Assembly (NCBI GenBank): GCA_902464635.1
Contig: CABQKC010000033.1
Span: forward strand, 1-18,295
Length of the DNA stretch: 18,295 nucleotides
Source: an uncultured Caryophanales bacterium
Lineage (GTDB): Bacteria > Bacillota_I > Bacilli_A > RFN20 > CAG-826
Direction: 5' to 3'
Below, piece after piece: positions 1-8,397 of the stretch (the first letter of the stretch is position 1; each line of letters opens with the position of its first letter). Made by a program: the position numbers and the translations under genes. The notes under the pieces are model-generated. The model ran no database searches, was not told the origin of the DNA, and was given only the letters and a program-made list of their open reading frames with translations.

Positions 1-51
1 CAAAGCATAGAGGCTCAATGGGCGGTTTTATAGAACGCAAATCTTTCTAGC

Positions 52-195
52 TCACCAATAAATCTCCGCTAAGGCAGCACAATCTATGACTTTAGATAAT
101 TTATAGTTAGGCGAAGTGTTGACAAAATGGGAAAAAAGCTCAGCTGGCATGGCCTGGTCTTCAACTATTAATACAGAATATTTCTTCTTTTCCAT
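52..195 (-). pseudogene. Truncated response-regulator receiver fragment
   Basis: A 47-codon reading frame starts MEKKKYSVLIVEDQAMP and continues through ELF, then ends after AALAEIYW at a TGA. The start resembles the beta1-alpha1 region of the receiver domain in LuxR-type response regulators, with the acidic Glu-Asp pair at residues 12-13. In intact family members, as I recall them, a comparable stretch leads into the strand carrying the phospho-acceptor Asp. Here the frame stops first, and none of the three frames from 51 to 1 continues a receiver domain, so the phosphorylation site and any DNA-binding domain are missing. No clear Shine-Dalgarno sequence precedes the ATG. I read it as a decayed or rearranged 5' gene remnant. 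A short expressed protein cannot be excluded. Its link to the glycan operon upstream is unknown. Confidence 0.55.
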
Positions 196-281
196 TTAAT
201 GAATGTGTTTTTAATCTAATTACATCTATAAGGATATCACCATTCATATATTAAGGTCATTTAAAAATGAAAATGTTACTT

Positions 282-2222
282 CTATTTATCATTAATTACT
301 ATTTGTTCGATTATATATGCTAAAGAAGATGCAAACCCATGGTTGCAACTTGCATTTGGAGACAATTTTTCCCATATGGTCTTGCTTTTATTTGCCATTT
401 CTAAGAAATTAGATTTAATCTCGTTTTTTAATAAATCAAATTCTTTTTCTCTTAAAAGGAATAACATCCTTAGATATTTGCCGATGAATAAAGCGGAAGG
501 AAGCAAATTATATTCATGGACATGGAATTTAATCTTATCAACATATTCTCTATCTTCGTTTAGATTAAAGAAAAGCGCGTAATATTGGCATGTTTCAGAA
601 ATATCCTCTTTATAGACATTTATCTTTCCTTTATCTATATAGGCATGATCATGATAAAAACCATCAAAATAAGACAGTTCATTTATCTTTTCCATTAAGA
701 TAATGCTTTTCTTTATGAGTTCTTCGTCTTCATACAAAATCCCAATGTCCCTAATCATTTCCATATAAAGCATATTGGTTGGAAAGTTGATGCCTTTAGT
801 AAAATCATTTGCCTTGCTCCATTCAATAAATACCCAGCTAGGCAAATTAGATAATAAGCCATCAGGGGTTTCATACTGTTTTAGGAAGTAATAAAAAGAA
901 TAAACATTGTCTTTGAAGGCTTTTATTAGTTCTTCATCCCTACTTCTATTCCTATAACTTAATAATTCAATAACTAGCCACATTCCCCAGTTAGGAATAA
1001 AGGTACCGTCTTTATGATCGCTAGGATAGCACATTGCAAAGACATCATTAGGGATATCCAAGCAATCTTGGTATAGATAATTAGTTAGGAATCTTTTTTC
1101 TATCTTGTTAGAAGAAGAGAAATGATATTCAGCTAGGCCTAAAAAATATGAATCACATAGCCATGGGGCTCTTTCTCTGCCTGGACAATCAGTAAATAAA
1201 TCATAGCTATTTTGAATATATGTGTTCTTGCTAGATTCGTATATCAAAAGCAAATCCTTATCTTTTATATCGATTTGCTTTTCTTTGATATTGTTTTCTA
1301 GTCCAATAAAAGAAACATCTACCTCAATATCATCACTAGGAACTAGAACCATTAGGTATTGTAAGCAATATGGGATGTTATTAATTAATTCATAAGCCCC
1401 CCTGTTTACATTAATTTCGATAAAATCATTACAGTTACTACGTCCAAAAACCCATTTGCCATCTTCAACTAATTCATCAAAAACAAGGAATATCTTGCCT
1501 TTTGATTTTGATTTGATATGAATCTTAAATAACCCAGATTTAATCCCATCTAATTTATATAGATAAGATTTATAGCCCTCTTTTATCTTAGAAAAGAAAT
1601 TTAATTCAAGATCATAATTATTTAGATACCTAAGGTTATCAAAATCTAAATAGGGTCGAGGAAGAATATTGCTAAAGCCCTTAAAATCTTCTTTCCTAAT
1701 AAAGGAGAAGTCATATAAAGGGAATTTATTATTCGTCTTAATTATTTCTAGCTCTTTTAAATAAGTAACTTCTTTTGGATTTAACCTAATTAATTCATCA
1801 CTAGATAAATCATAACGTTCAATCAATCCTCTTTGATAAGAATATTTGCTAGAAATTGATAGATATTTCTTGTTTATAAAATAATCAAAATCAAAACTAG
1901 AAGAGACTAATTCATCATCTTTATATAATTCAATTCCAAAGAAAAATGGCTGGTTTTCAATATCGAAACTAGGAAATCCATAATACAAAATCGATATCTC
2001 AACATTAAAAGAAATAGGGACATCGATTAATTTGCTCCTATATAGATTTTTGCTAGACCTAACTGGACCAAAATCTATTAATTCTTTATTGATATAAATT
2101 GAATAATAAGATGAACAAGTTACCTTTATGCGGTTGAAAATAACTTCATTTTTGCTTCTAGCAAGGATATTGCTATTTAAGCCTATTTCTTCTTTAAAAC
2201 TAATTATCTTCATATTCCACAT
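282..2222 (-). CDS. GH78-like alpha-L-rhamnosidase (six-hairpin), cytoplasmic
   Basis: Predicted 646-residue glycosidase that would remove terminal alpha-L-rhamnose from imported oligosaccharides by an inverting mechanism. It has no signal peptide, so it should act in the cytoplasm. The N-terminal ~310 residues look like beta-sandwich modules. The (alpha/alpha)6 domain starts near residue 320 and carries the family signature DCPGRERAPW (345-354). Its Asp345 and Glu350 match the conserved Asp and general acid of GH78. Near the C-terminus, TIWE places Glu618 at the general-base position, followed by an SCNHGFAS stretch (625-632) typical of the family. The catalytic set therefore looks intact. 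The start at 2222 overlaps the upstream GH95-like gene by 23 nt. Met4 (ATG at 2213) is an alternative start, and neither has a strong ribosome-binding site, so translational coupling is likely. It is the last gene of the operon. Rhamnose specificity is a family-level inference, as this subgroup contains uncharacterised members. Confidence 0.82.
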   Translation of the reverse strand: MWNMKIISFKEEIGLNSNILARSKNEVIFNRIKVTCSSYYSIYINKELIDFGPVRSSKNLYRSKLIDVPISFNVEISILYYGFPSFDIENQPFFFGIELYKDDELVSSSFDFDYFINKKYLSISSKYSYQRGLIERYDLSSDELIRLNPKEVTYLKELEIIKTNNKFPLYDFSFIRKEDFKGFSNILPRPYLDFDNLRYLNNYDLELNFFSKIKEGYKSYLYKLDGIKSGLFKIHIKSKSKGKIFLVFDELVEDGKWVFGRSNCNDFIEINVNRGAYELINNIPYCLQYLMVLVPSDDIEVDVSFIGLENNIKEKQIDIKDKDLLLIYESSKNTYIQNSYDLFTDCPGRERAPWLCDSYFLGLAEYHFSSSNKIEKRFLTNYLYQDCLDIPNDVFAMCYPSDHKDGTFIPNWGMWLVIELLSYRNRSRDEELIKAFKDNVYSFYYFLKQYETPDGLLSNLPSWVFIEWSKANDFTKGINFPTNMLYMEMIRDIGILYEDEELIKKSIILMEKINELSYFDGFYHDHAYIDKGKINVYKEDISETCQYYALFFNLNEDREYVDKIKFHVHEYNLLPSALFIGKYLRMLFLLREKEFDLLKNEIKSNFLEMANKSKTIWEKLSPNASCNHGFASSLAYIIEQIVINDK

Positions 2223-4344
2223 TGCTTACATTAGAGAAAACTATTATTACATTAAGTTTAGATTCGAATCTTATTTTCTTCCCGTCTAGTCTTAATACGG
2301 GGTTTTCCTTTAAGTTATTCCTGATTTTAATAGAAAAAGGAACCTCGCTTTCTAAGGAAAAAGAAATTATCCTACCCTTATTTCTAGTCGCATTAACCTT
2401 GATATTTCTAGGCAGGTTCAAATTAAAGAATTTGGTTTCCTTGTCTTTCCAGCTATTTGGAATAGAAGGAAATAAAGTAAGAATCTCATCATGAAAAGAA
2501 AGCAGCATGTCCAAAATACTTCTATTCGCTCCCATATTTGCTTCTAAAGTCATAACATAACAATTAAGCTCGCTATAACCTAGATGCTTATAATCACAGT
2601 TCATATGGAATCCATTTGGATGGATAAAGGCATCAATGAATATCTTTAAATATTTATAAGCATTGTCCCCATCTCCTATCAAACTATATAAACCTGAAGC
2701 TTCAACAAAAGAAAAGCCAACCCATTCAGAAGTAGAAAATGATACAAGGTGGTCGATGTCTTTTTTGATTATGTCTTTGTTTTCTTCAATATTTAGCAAA
2801 GGCAAATTCTTATACATAAGCATATGGGAGAAATGCCTATGACTTTTTAGGAAAGATACATCCTTAGATATTTTTAGATATCCATCTTCATCCCTAAAAT
2901 ACGGAGAAATCATATCAAGTTGGCTTTGATAATATGAGTAATCCAAGTTAAGAATCTTGCTATATTCGACTAATTTAGAATATAGATACCTAAGCATTGT
3001 AATCTCAAAATTGGTTTGGTTCTTAAACAATGATCTTTCTTCGTTTTCAAAGAATTCAGGTGAAGAATGGAAGAATGATTCCAAATAGCCATCTTTATTG
3101 ATTCTTAGATATTTTCTTATACATAATTCGGTGTTTTTAAAGAAATAATAACAACGGTTCTTAAGGAACTTCTTGTCTCCATAATAAGAATAATAATCAT
3201 CAAATACCTTCAATATCCAGATAGATACCATTGGAGACAAGGCATATTGAGGCCAGCCACCTAAAGGAAGCCCATCTTGGGACATGACTCCAGGAATAAG
3301 AAGACCATCGCTATGCATGAATTCTTTGGCAAATTTCTTAAAAGCGGATCTATGGCTATATAGATAATCTATTAATACTTTTCCTTCGTTTTTATGATTG
3401 CTAATAAAGTAATAATCATAAGTCATCTCGACATTGATATCGTTATGCAAATCGCTTTTCCATGGTGGCAAATTGTCATTGTTTTGCGTCCACACCCCTT
3501 GCAAGGTGAGCGGATATTTCTTTCTTGAATTTGATCCAAAATAATATAAGCCCTTGATATATAGGTCGTTTATTTGTTCATCTGGAGTAGATATAACTCC
3601 GTTTCTATAATATGAATCCCAAAATGAATTATGGTTATCTAGGTTCTTAGATTTGTTTTTATAATAGCTATTTAGAATAGCTTTTCCCTTAAGCAAATAG
3701 ATATCTTTTTGGATAGTAAATAGATACACGTATTCATTATTTTCCTTTATTTCCTTACAAATGATATAGAAATGTTTATTGCCATACATCTTTTGATATA
3801 TGTATCTAAAGTTTCCATTTTCTTTATATTTGCTAGGAGGATAATCTAGCCCCATATCTTCTTCGCTTTGATAAAAATACTTGCTAAGAATGAAATCGAA
3901 ATCTAATTTTCTATTTGAATTTATTACGAATACATCTTTGTTCGCATCTATATATCCAGACAAGAGATAATCTTCGTTTTTGAATTTAAATGTTCCGTTA
4001 TCAAAACAAATCTCAAATAAGGTATCTTTGGTTATTTTTATATCTTTGAAGAATAATCTACCTGCGTTAAGTTTAGTTGGATAAGGATGAAGATAGCAAT
4101 CGTCGAATAACTTATATAGTTTTGCATAATCATTATTAATGCAATCTAGCATATATGGGTAATTAAAATTCTTATCCTTAAATTCGCCAGGTAATCTTTT
4201 ATCCCATAAAGAAACCAAATCCAAAGAAATAACTAGATTATCGCTTCCATATATAAGAGCACCAATACTCCCGTTGCCAAGCATTAAACCTTCAAAAGAA
4301 GTATTTAATGGTCCTATGTTTCTAAAATAATGTTTGTTTTTCAT
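2200..4344 (-). CDS. GH95-like six-hairpin glycosidase (putative alpha-L-fucosidase/galactosidase)
   Basis: A 714-residue enzyme with the GH95 layout. The N-terminal beta domain opens with the LMLGNGSIGALIYG motif (20-33, compare PIGNGRLGAMVYG). The (alpha/alpha)6 catalytic domain has LQGVWTQNNDNLPPWKSD (281-298), then HNDINVEM (300-307), SSPEF with Glu430 at the position of the GH95 general acid, and HRHFSHM (502-508). A C-terminal beta domain follows LEANMGANRSILDMLLSFH (600-618). GH95 members hydrolyse alpha-1,2-L-fucosides or alpha-L-galactosides with inversion. No signal peptide is visible, so action on imported oligosaccharides in the cytosol is inferred. The paired Asn-x-Asn of classical GH95 enzymes reads Asp302-Ile-Asn304 here, so specificity may differ. 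The start overlaps the upstream stop by four bases (ATGA) and the end overlaps the GH78 gene, which suggests coupled translation. Confidence 0.75.
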   Translation of the reverse strand: MKNKHYFRNIGPLNTSFEGLMLGNGSIGALIYGSDNLVISLDLVSLWDKRLPGEFKDKNFNYPYMLDCINNDYAKLYKLFDDCYLHPYPTKLNAGRLFFKDIKITKDTLFEICFDNGTFKFKNEDYLLSGYIDANKDVFVINSNRKLDFDFILSKYFYQSEEDMGLDYPPSKYKENGNFRYIYQKMYGNKHFYIICKEIKENNEYVYLFTIQKDIYLLKGKAILNSYYKNKSKNLDNHNSFWDSYYRNGVISTPDEQINDLYIKGLYYFGSNSRKKYPLTLQGVWTQNNDNLPPWKSDLHNDINVEMTYDYYFISNHKNEGKVLIDYLYSHRSAFKKFAKEFMHSDGLLIPGVMSQDGLPLGGWPQYALSPMVSIWILKVFDDYYSYYGDKKFLKNRCYYFFKNTELCIRKYLRINKDGYLESFFHSSPEFFENEERSLFKNQTNFEITMLRYLYSKLVEYSKILNLDYSYYQSQLDMISPYFRDEDGYLKISKDVSFLKSHRHFSHMLMYKNLPLLNIEENKDIIKKDIDHLVSFSTSEWVGFSFVEASGLYSLIGDGDNAYKYLKIFIDAFIHPNGFHMNCDYKHLGYSELNCYVMTLEANMGANRSILDMLLSFHDEILTLFPSIPNSWKDKETKFFNLNLPRNIKVNATRNKGRIISFSLESEVPFSIKIRNNLKENPVLRLDGKKIRFESKLNVIIVFSNVSNVEYEDN

Positions 4345-7124
4345 AAAGATAATGGGATTAGATATATTCCTTTTCCTGGAGATATAGAGAATGAAAGAGT
4401 AGAATCAACGACCTTTCTTAAATGTTTGGTCCCATTTTCAAAGACAAGGGCATAATTTATTCCATCATTAAACCTTATTGTAGCATTTTTAATCTCATTA
4501 TTGATTCTAGGTGAAGAATAATTCATCAATAAATATGAATAGTCATTGTTATTTTTATATTCGCTTACTAGTAATGAATCAAACGATGAAGAAAAGCTCA
4601 TTTTATTTAGTGAATTGAGCTTATTATCTAATTTATTGAATTGGGCTAAATTCCCTTTCGCATAAATCCCGGAATAATCAAAATAAGAATAATATGGGCT
4701 AAATGAATTGATTTCCTCATTGGCGGTTTTGCTATAACCATATAAATTGGTTTTGCTATGAGTTGTGAAATTAACTAGTCCATTGTCTAAATTGGAATTA
4801 CTTGAATACACAAAATAAGCAATATCATTGCTACCAAAAGCCATATTCGAATACATTTGGAAAAGTATTTCCTCGCTAGAATTAATCCCGCTAATATCAT
4901 AAGTAGCATCATCCATATTTGTTGAATGGATAAATGTCTTTAATTCCCCTGCCCCATATTCTTTAATCCTATTCGCATATAAAGATAAATTATAGAGATG
5001 ATTGGTAATGATGCTTCCATTTGCCTTAACTGGATATTGATCAAAGCTAGCATAGCCTAATGACGGGAATAATTTGGAAAAATAATTGTTTAGATATGTA
5101 TTGTAATTATTAAAATTGCCTCCATCTCCAAAAGGAAGGAGATTGATAAATGGCTTGCCTTTGATTTTATATGTATTTAGATACAAATCGTTAAAGACAG
5201 CATAATTGGCCATACTTTCTTTAACGCCTGGTTCATCTTTTAGAAATAGTCCGTCATAAGATGAATATAAGGAAGAATAATCTAATTGAGACAAGATATA
5301 TTCCATTACTTCTTTATAAATAGAATCTTTTAAAGTGAAGTTTAGATTGCTGCATAAAGAAGACAAATCATAAATGATAGATATAAAATCAACTACTTTC
5401 AGTTTATATTGACTGGATTTGGATAATATCAATTTGTTATTGGGTTTTATATTATCCATATAAGCATCTATAGTAAATTCCAATTTGGCTTTATATTCTT
5501 TTTTCTTAGAAGAAATAAGGGCGTTATTATAGTTTTTTAAATCAACGGCAAATTGATTTTCTAATGTTCCGTTTCTCCCGTTATATAAAGGTATGATCTT
5601 GCTAAATCCTGCATTTTTGACATCGCTTAATATCAAATCGGCATTACTTTCATTAATTTGAGGGACTGCATATGCGGTTATATCGAATTTATCTTCAATC
5701 TTCATATTTGGAACATACATTCCATCGATTAATTCATAACCATCCATTTGTTTTTTATTAATCCCATAGATAGAAGAAAAACTCCAGACTCCGCTAGAAA
5801 TAACACCATGTCCACCTTCTTTATATTTACCAATGCCTAGATTATTTAGATTCAATGATGGGAAAATATTTTCATTAACTGGCAAGGCTATCTCTTTCCA
5901 TTCATTCGCTTTTAATTGAATCTCGCTAATTAAATTAGCTAACCCAGTGTATGTTTCTCTTATCTCAATAGACGTATCGACACTAGTTTTCATATAAAAG
6001 TAAATCACTTCATATGAGCTTATTGATAAAGATAGATTTGGTTTGAACCAAAGCCAATCTTTAGGAGTAGACAAATCGTATAATTCATACACGTCCCTAT
6101 TATTTTCGTCTTTAACTACCCTAGAAGAGAATGAGCAGACATAATCGTTATAGATTAAAGAATCTGAACTGCTATTGAAAAGAATCGTATCTTCTTCTAT
6201 TACTTTTCTCTCACCATAAAAACATGTAAATCTTAAATCAGGGATTTCAAAACTAGGCGTACCAAACCAAATAGCCAAACCTAAATCAGACAAAGTAGAT
6301 ATAGAAGAAGTATCAATGCTAACTAGATTCCACTCATCTTTACGTATTTGATATTGGCTAGTCGATACATAATTCCTTTGAATTCTATATTGCAAGGTAT
6401 AGTCCTTGCTTGATTTAACATAGAAATTTATAGAAGAAAATGGAGTAATATCAAAACTAGAATTTAGATGAATCCAAAATGTATCATTTCCCGTTATGTT
6501 TGATAAAGAAATATAGTCTTTTACCCTCGCATCATTCCCATATGTTATTTCATTAATTCTAGTTGCTGAATATTCTTGATTAGCAAAATACATATCATTA
6601 ACATCTAGCAATTTGCTATACCTAGAATTAAATCTACTATTTAGATAAACCAAATAAGGGTGATTTGAAATTAAATACTTAAACGAATCATCAAGGTTTT
6701 GATAATCGTGATTGCATTCATTTAAGGATATAAAATCTATAAAAGACAAGTTCTCTTTATGGTTATATATCGATTCAATCTTATTATTTAGGATTTCACC
6801 TTGTTTTGAGTATGATAAAACTACTCTTTCATCGTTATTATCAAGGCTATTTAAGAAATCAGTGCTCAAATATTTAGGTTCACTTACATTCCCTGAAGTA
6901 GGTCTATCAAAGCAATAGGAATTATGGTTGCAGCATATGTAATATTCTTTATTCCCGTTATTATCTAAACTAGGTTCTAAAGATAAATAATGATTCCAGT
7001 TACAAGAAGAGTCATGATCATCTTCGTTAGCCATGGTTTCAAGTTTATTATGAGAAGTAAAAATTAGCCCCATTGAGAGCAATGAAATAGATAATATTGA
7101 AGATAAAACCATTTTGCGTTCCAT
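4341..7124 (-). CDS. Exported multidomain putative glycosidase: Cys/His motif, two WFKP-type modules, DEP TIM barrel
   Basis: A 927-residue exported protein. Residues 1-32 form a Sec signal (hydrophobic 6-24, possible cleavage after TMA). A Cys/His motif follows: Cys41-xxNHY, then GNKEYYICCNH with Cys64, Cys65 and His67, and Cys71. Residues ~85-180 are unassigned. Two predicted beta-sandwich modules span ~185-305 and ~310-456. The second contains WFKP (358-361), FYMK and a final SIYGI, and matches the modules of the neighbouring 408-residue protein. Residues ~480-775 look like a TIM barrel related to two other proteins in the cluster: Asp630-Glu631-Pro632, NLLP (661-664), FDQYP (694-698) and FQMYSNMAFGS (755-765). 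A C-terminal beta domain ends in PGKGIYLIP. It probably cuts an extracellular polysaccharide, with Glu631 the candidate acid/base. The family and substrate are not recognised. The ribosome-binding site is weak. Met5 (7112) is an alternative start. Confidence 0.75.
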   Translation of the reverse strand: MERKMVLSSILSISLLSMGLIFTSHNKLETMANEDDHDSSCNWNHYLSLEPSLDNNGNKEYYICCNHNSYCFDRPTSGNVSEPKYLSTDFLNSLDNNDERVVLSYSKQGEILNNKIESIYNHKENLSFIDFISLNECNHDYQNLDDSFKYLISNHPYLVYLNSRFNSRYSKLLDVNDMYFANQEYSATRINEITYGNDARVKDYISLSNITGNDTFWIHLNSSFDITPFSSINFYVKSSKDYTLQYRIQRNYVSTSQYQIRKDEWNLVSIDTSSISTLSDLGLAIWFGTPSFEIPDLRFTCFYGERKVIEEDTILFNSSSDSLIYNDYVCSFSSRVVKDENNRDVYELYDLSTPKDWLWFKPNLSLSISSYEVIYFYMKTSVDTSIEIRETYTGLANLISEIQLKANEWKEIALPVNENIFPSLNLNNLGIGKYKEGGHGVISSGVWSFSSIYGINKKQMDGYELIDGMYVPNMKIEDKFDITAYAVPQINESNADLILSDVKNAGFSKIIPLYNGRNGTLENQFAVDLKNYNNALISSKKKEYKAKLEFTIDAYMDNIKPNNKLILSKSSQYKLKVVDFISIIYDLSSLCSNLNFTLKDSIYKEVMEYILSQLDYSSLYSSYDGLFLKDEPGVKESMANYAVFNDLYLNTYKIKGKPFINLLPFGDGGNFNNYNTYLNNYFSKLFPSLGYASFDQYPVKANGSIITNHLYNLSLYANRIKEYGAGELKTFIHSTNMDDATYDISGINSSEEILFQMYSNMAFGSNDIAYFVYSSNSNLDNGLVNFTTHSKTNLYGYSKTANEEINSFSPYYSYFDYSGIYAKGNLAQFNKLDNKLNSLNKMSFSSSFDSLLVSEYKNNNDYSYLLMNYSSPRINNEIKNATIRFNDGINYALVFENGTKHLRKVVDSTLSFSISPGKGIYLIPLSL

Positions 7125-7134
7125 AACCTAAATA

Positions 7135-7162
7135 ATGGGACAGCCAATTAAGACCACCCCAT
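7135..7162 (-). other. Wobble-rich RNA hairpin in the only sizeable intergenic gap of the operon
   Basis: On the transcribed strand ATGGG-GTGGTC can pair with GGCTGT-CCCAT around a TTAATT loop. That gives an 11-bp stem with five Watson-Crick pairs at its base and several G-U pairs above. The G-U pairs would be A-C mismatches in the opposite-strand RNA, so the structure fits the operon transcript only. No T-tract follows, which argues against an intrinsic terminator. It sits ten nucleotides before the ATG of the 927-residue gene, which has a weak Shine-Dalgarno, so it could affect translation or mRNA processing. The function is inferred only. Confidence 0.35.
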
Positions 7163-7170
7163 AGTGTATT

Positions 7171-8397
7171 TTATTTTAAGATTCCGTAAATAGAGCCGAT
7201 TATTAATTCGACACCTTTGCGATTAGAGTCGCCCCATTGACCTGGTGCTATATCTTCTAGTTTAGGAGTTGAGTCACTAATTTTGACTTCTACTTTAGTC
7301 CAAGTGTTTGCAGCTAATGTAGATTTGATATTGACGCATTGGTAATCATGATTAAATACACCAAACCCTGCTAATTCAATATTGGATTTAATATAGAAAT
7401 ATACTGAGGAATACTTTGTTAAACTTACATCTCCAGTGAATGGTTTGAACCAAATCCAATCTCCAGATTCGGCAAATTTTATCGTGCTACAAGCCCCAAT
7501 GGATGGGTTTGGTTTGTCATTATTAATTTCCAATCCTACATATGAAGATTTTTGAGGGGTATATTGATATTTAGAAGCATCAAATACCAATTCTCCAGTA
7601 TATTCCGCTACAAATTCCTTCTTTACTCCATACATAGAAGTAACGTTCCACTGAAGATTTTTCCTTTCACCCCAAGAAGCAAATCCTATATCATCTAACG
7701 TAGCAGTTTTTTCTGAAACTGGCACTTCAATTTTGGTCCAAGTATTAGCTTCTATTTTCATAGAATCAACGATAACATCATAGCTTTCTTTTCTAATTTG
7801 CAAATTATCAATAGTTTGATTGGATTTAAAATAGAAGATAATTGCTGAATATTGTTTAGCATCTATTGGAGTATTCGAATCAGGCTTGAACCACAAAATA
7901 TTTTCTTTTGGATTATGGGCATCTTGAGATGATGCAATATCATAATGCACATAAGATCCATAAGTCGCATCAAGTTGATTAACGGTATGAGTATATGTTG
8001 GGGTATAGTTTTGAGGAACATAGAAATTTTCCTTCGTGTCGTAAAGCACATCCATATCTTCATATAAAGATGGGATATAACGATCATCACCTAATACAAG
8101 GTCATCAAAATATATTCCATCTAATGGACCTTTATCCACTACCGTGCCGACTTCTGGGGCAGCAAATAGATGTTTCCCAGGATGATTGCAACATGCCCAA
8201 AATTCTTTTGAACCATGTTTGTTATATGTTGCATCTACTTTATCGTAATGATTAAAGATGCAACTTGGAGTATGGGCATCTCCAGCCTGGACGGTATAGA
8301 AAGCTGCACCTTTATTGACTAATAAGGCAGTTCCTGCAATTAATGATGCTGAGACTAATCCGATAATGATTAGTTTTTTATTTCTTGTAATATTCAT
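7171..8397 (-). CDS. Exported protein with two WFKP-type putative carbohydrate-binding modules
   Basis: A 408-residue exported protein with no recognisable catalytic domain. A Lys/Arg-rich N-terminus and hydrophobic residues 9-27 form a Sec signal or N-terminal anchor (possible cleavage after VQA, residue 38). A Cys/His motif follows: Cys46-IFNHY, then HGSKEFWACCNH with Cys69, Cys70 and His72. After a linker come two homologous beta-rich modules. The first (~168-260) has WFKPD, FYFKSN, NTWTKIEVP and SMYGVKK. The second (~316-408) has WFKPF, FYIKSN, NTWTKVEV and SIYGILK at the very C-terminus. The 927-residue enzyme next door carries the same motif and modules. The jelly-roll character and conserved aromatics suggest glycan binding outside the cell, perhaps as a partner of that enzyme. 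The ATG overlaps the previous stop (TAATG) and has a strong AAGGAGGT site. Confidence 0.65.
   Translation of the reverse strand: MNITRNKKLIIIGLVSASLIAGTALLVNKGAAFYTVQAGDAHTPSCIFNHYDKVDATYNKHGSKEFWACCNHPGKHLFAAPEVGTVVDKGPLDGIYFDDLVLGDDRYIPSLYEDMDVLYDTKENFYVPQNYTPTYTHTVNQLDATYGSYVHYDIASSQDAHNPKENILWFKPDSNTPIDAKQYSAIIFYFKSNQTIDNLQIRKESYDVIVDSMKIEANTWTKIEVPVSEKTATLDDIGFASWGERKNLQWNVTSMYGVKKEFVAEYTGELVFDASKYQYTPQKSSYVGLEINNDKPNPSIGACSTIKFAESGDWIWFKPFTGDVSLTKYSSVYFYIKSNIELAGFGVFNHDYQCVNIKSTLAANTWTKVEVKISDSTPKLEDIAPGQWGDSNRKGVELIIGSIYGILK

Noticed and set aside
196..281. Possible terminator after the last operon gene
   Set aside because: Only a five-base AT stem (CATTT/AAATG with a two-base loop) is visible, without a GC stem or T-tract. 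A terminator cannot be supported here.
7125..7170. Resemblance of the intergenic hairpin sequence to an insertion-sequence end
   Set aside because: No transposase fragment, target duplication or second end is present. The two arms pair only with G-U wobbles and are not a true DNA inverted repeat.
7863..8255. Open frames on both strands overlapping the 408-residue gene
   Set aside because: They lack recognisable domains or ribosome-binding sites and lie wholly inside a gene with a signal peptide, internal repeats and a strong Shine-Dalgarno. Other plus-strand frames across the operon are shadows for the same reason.
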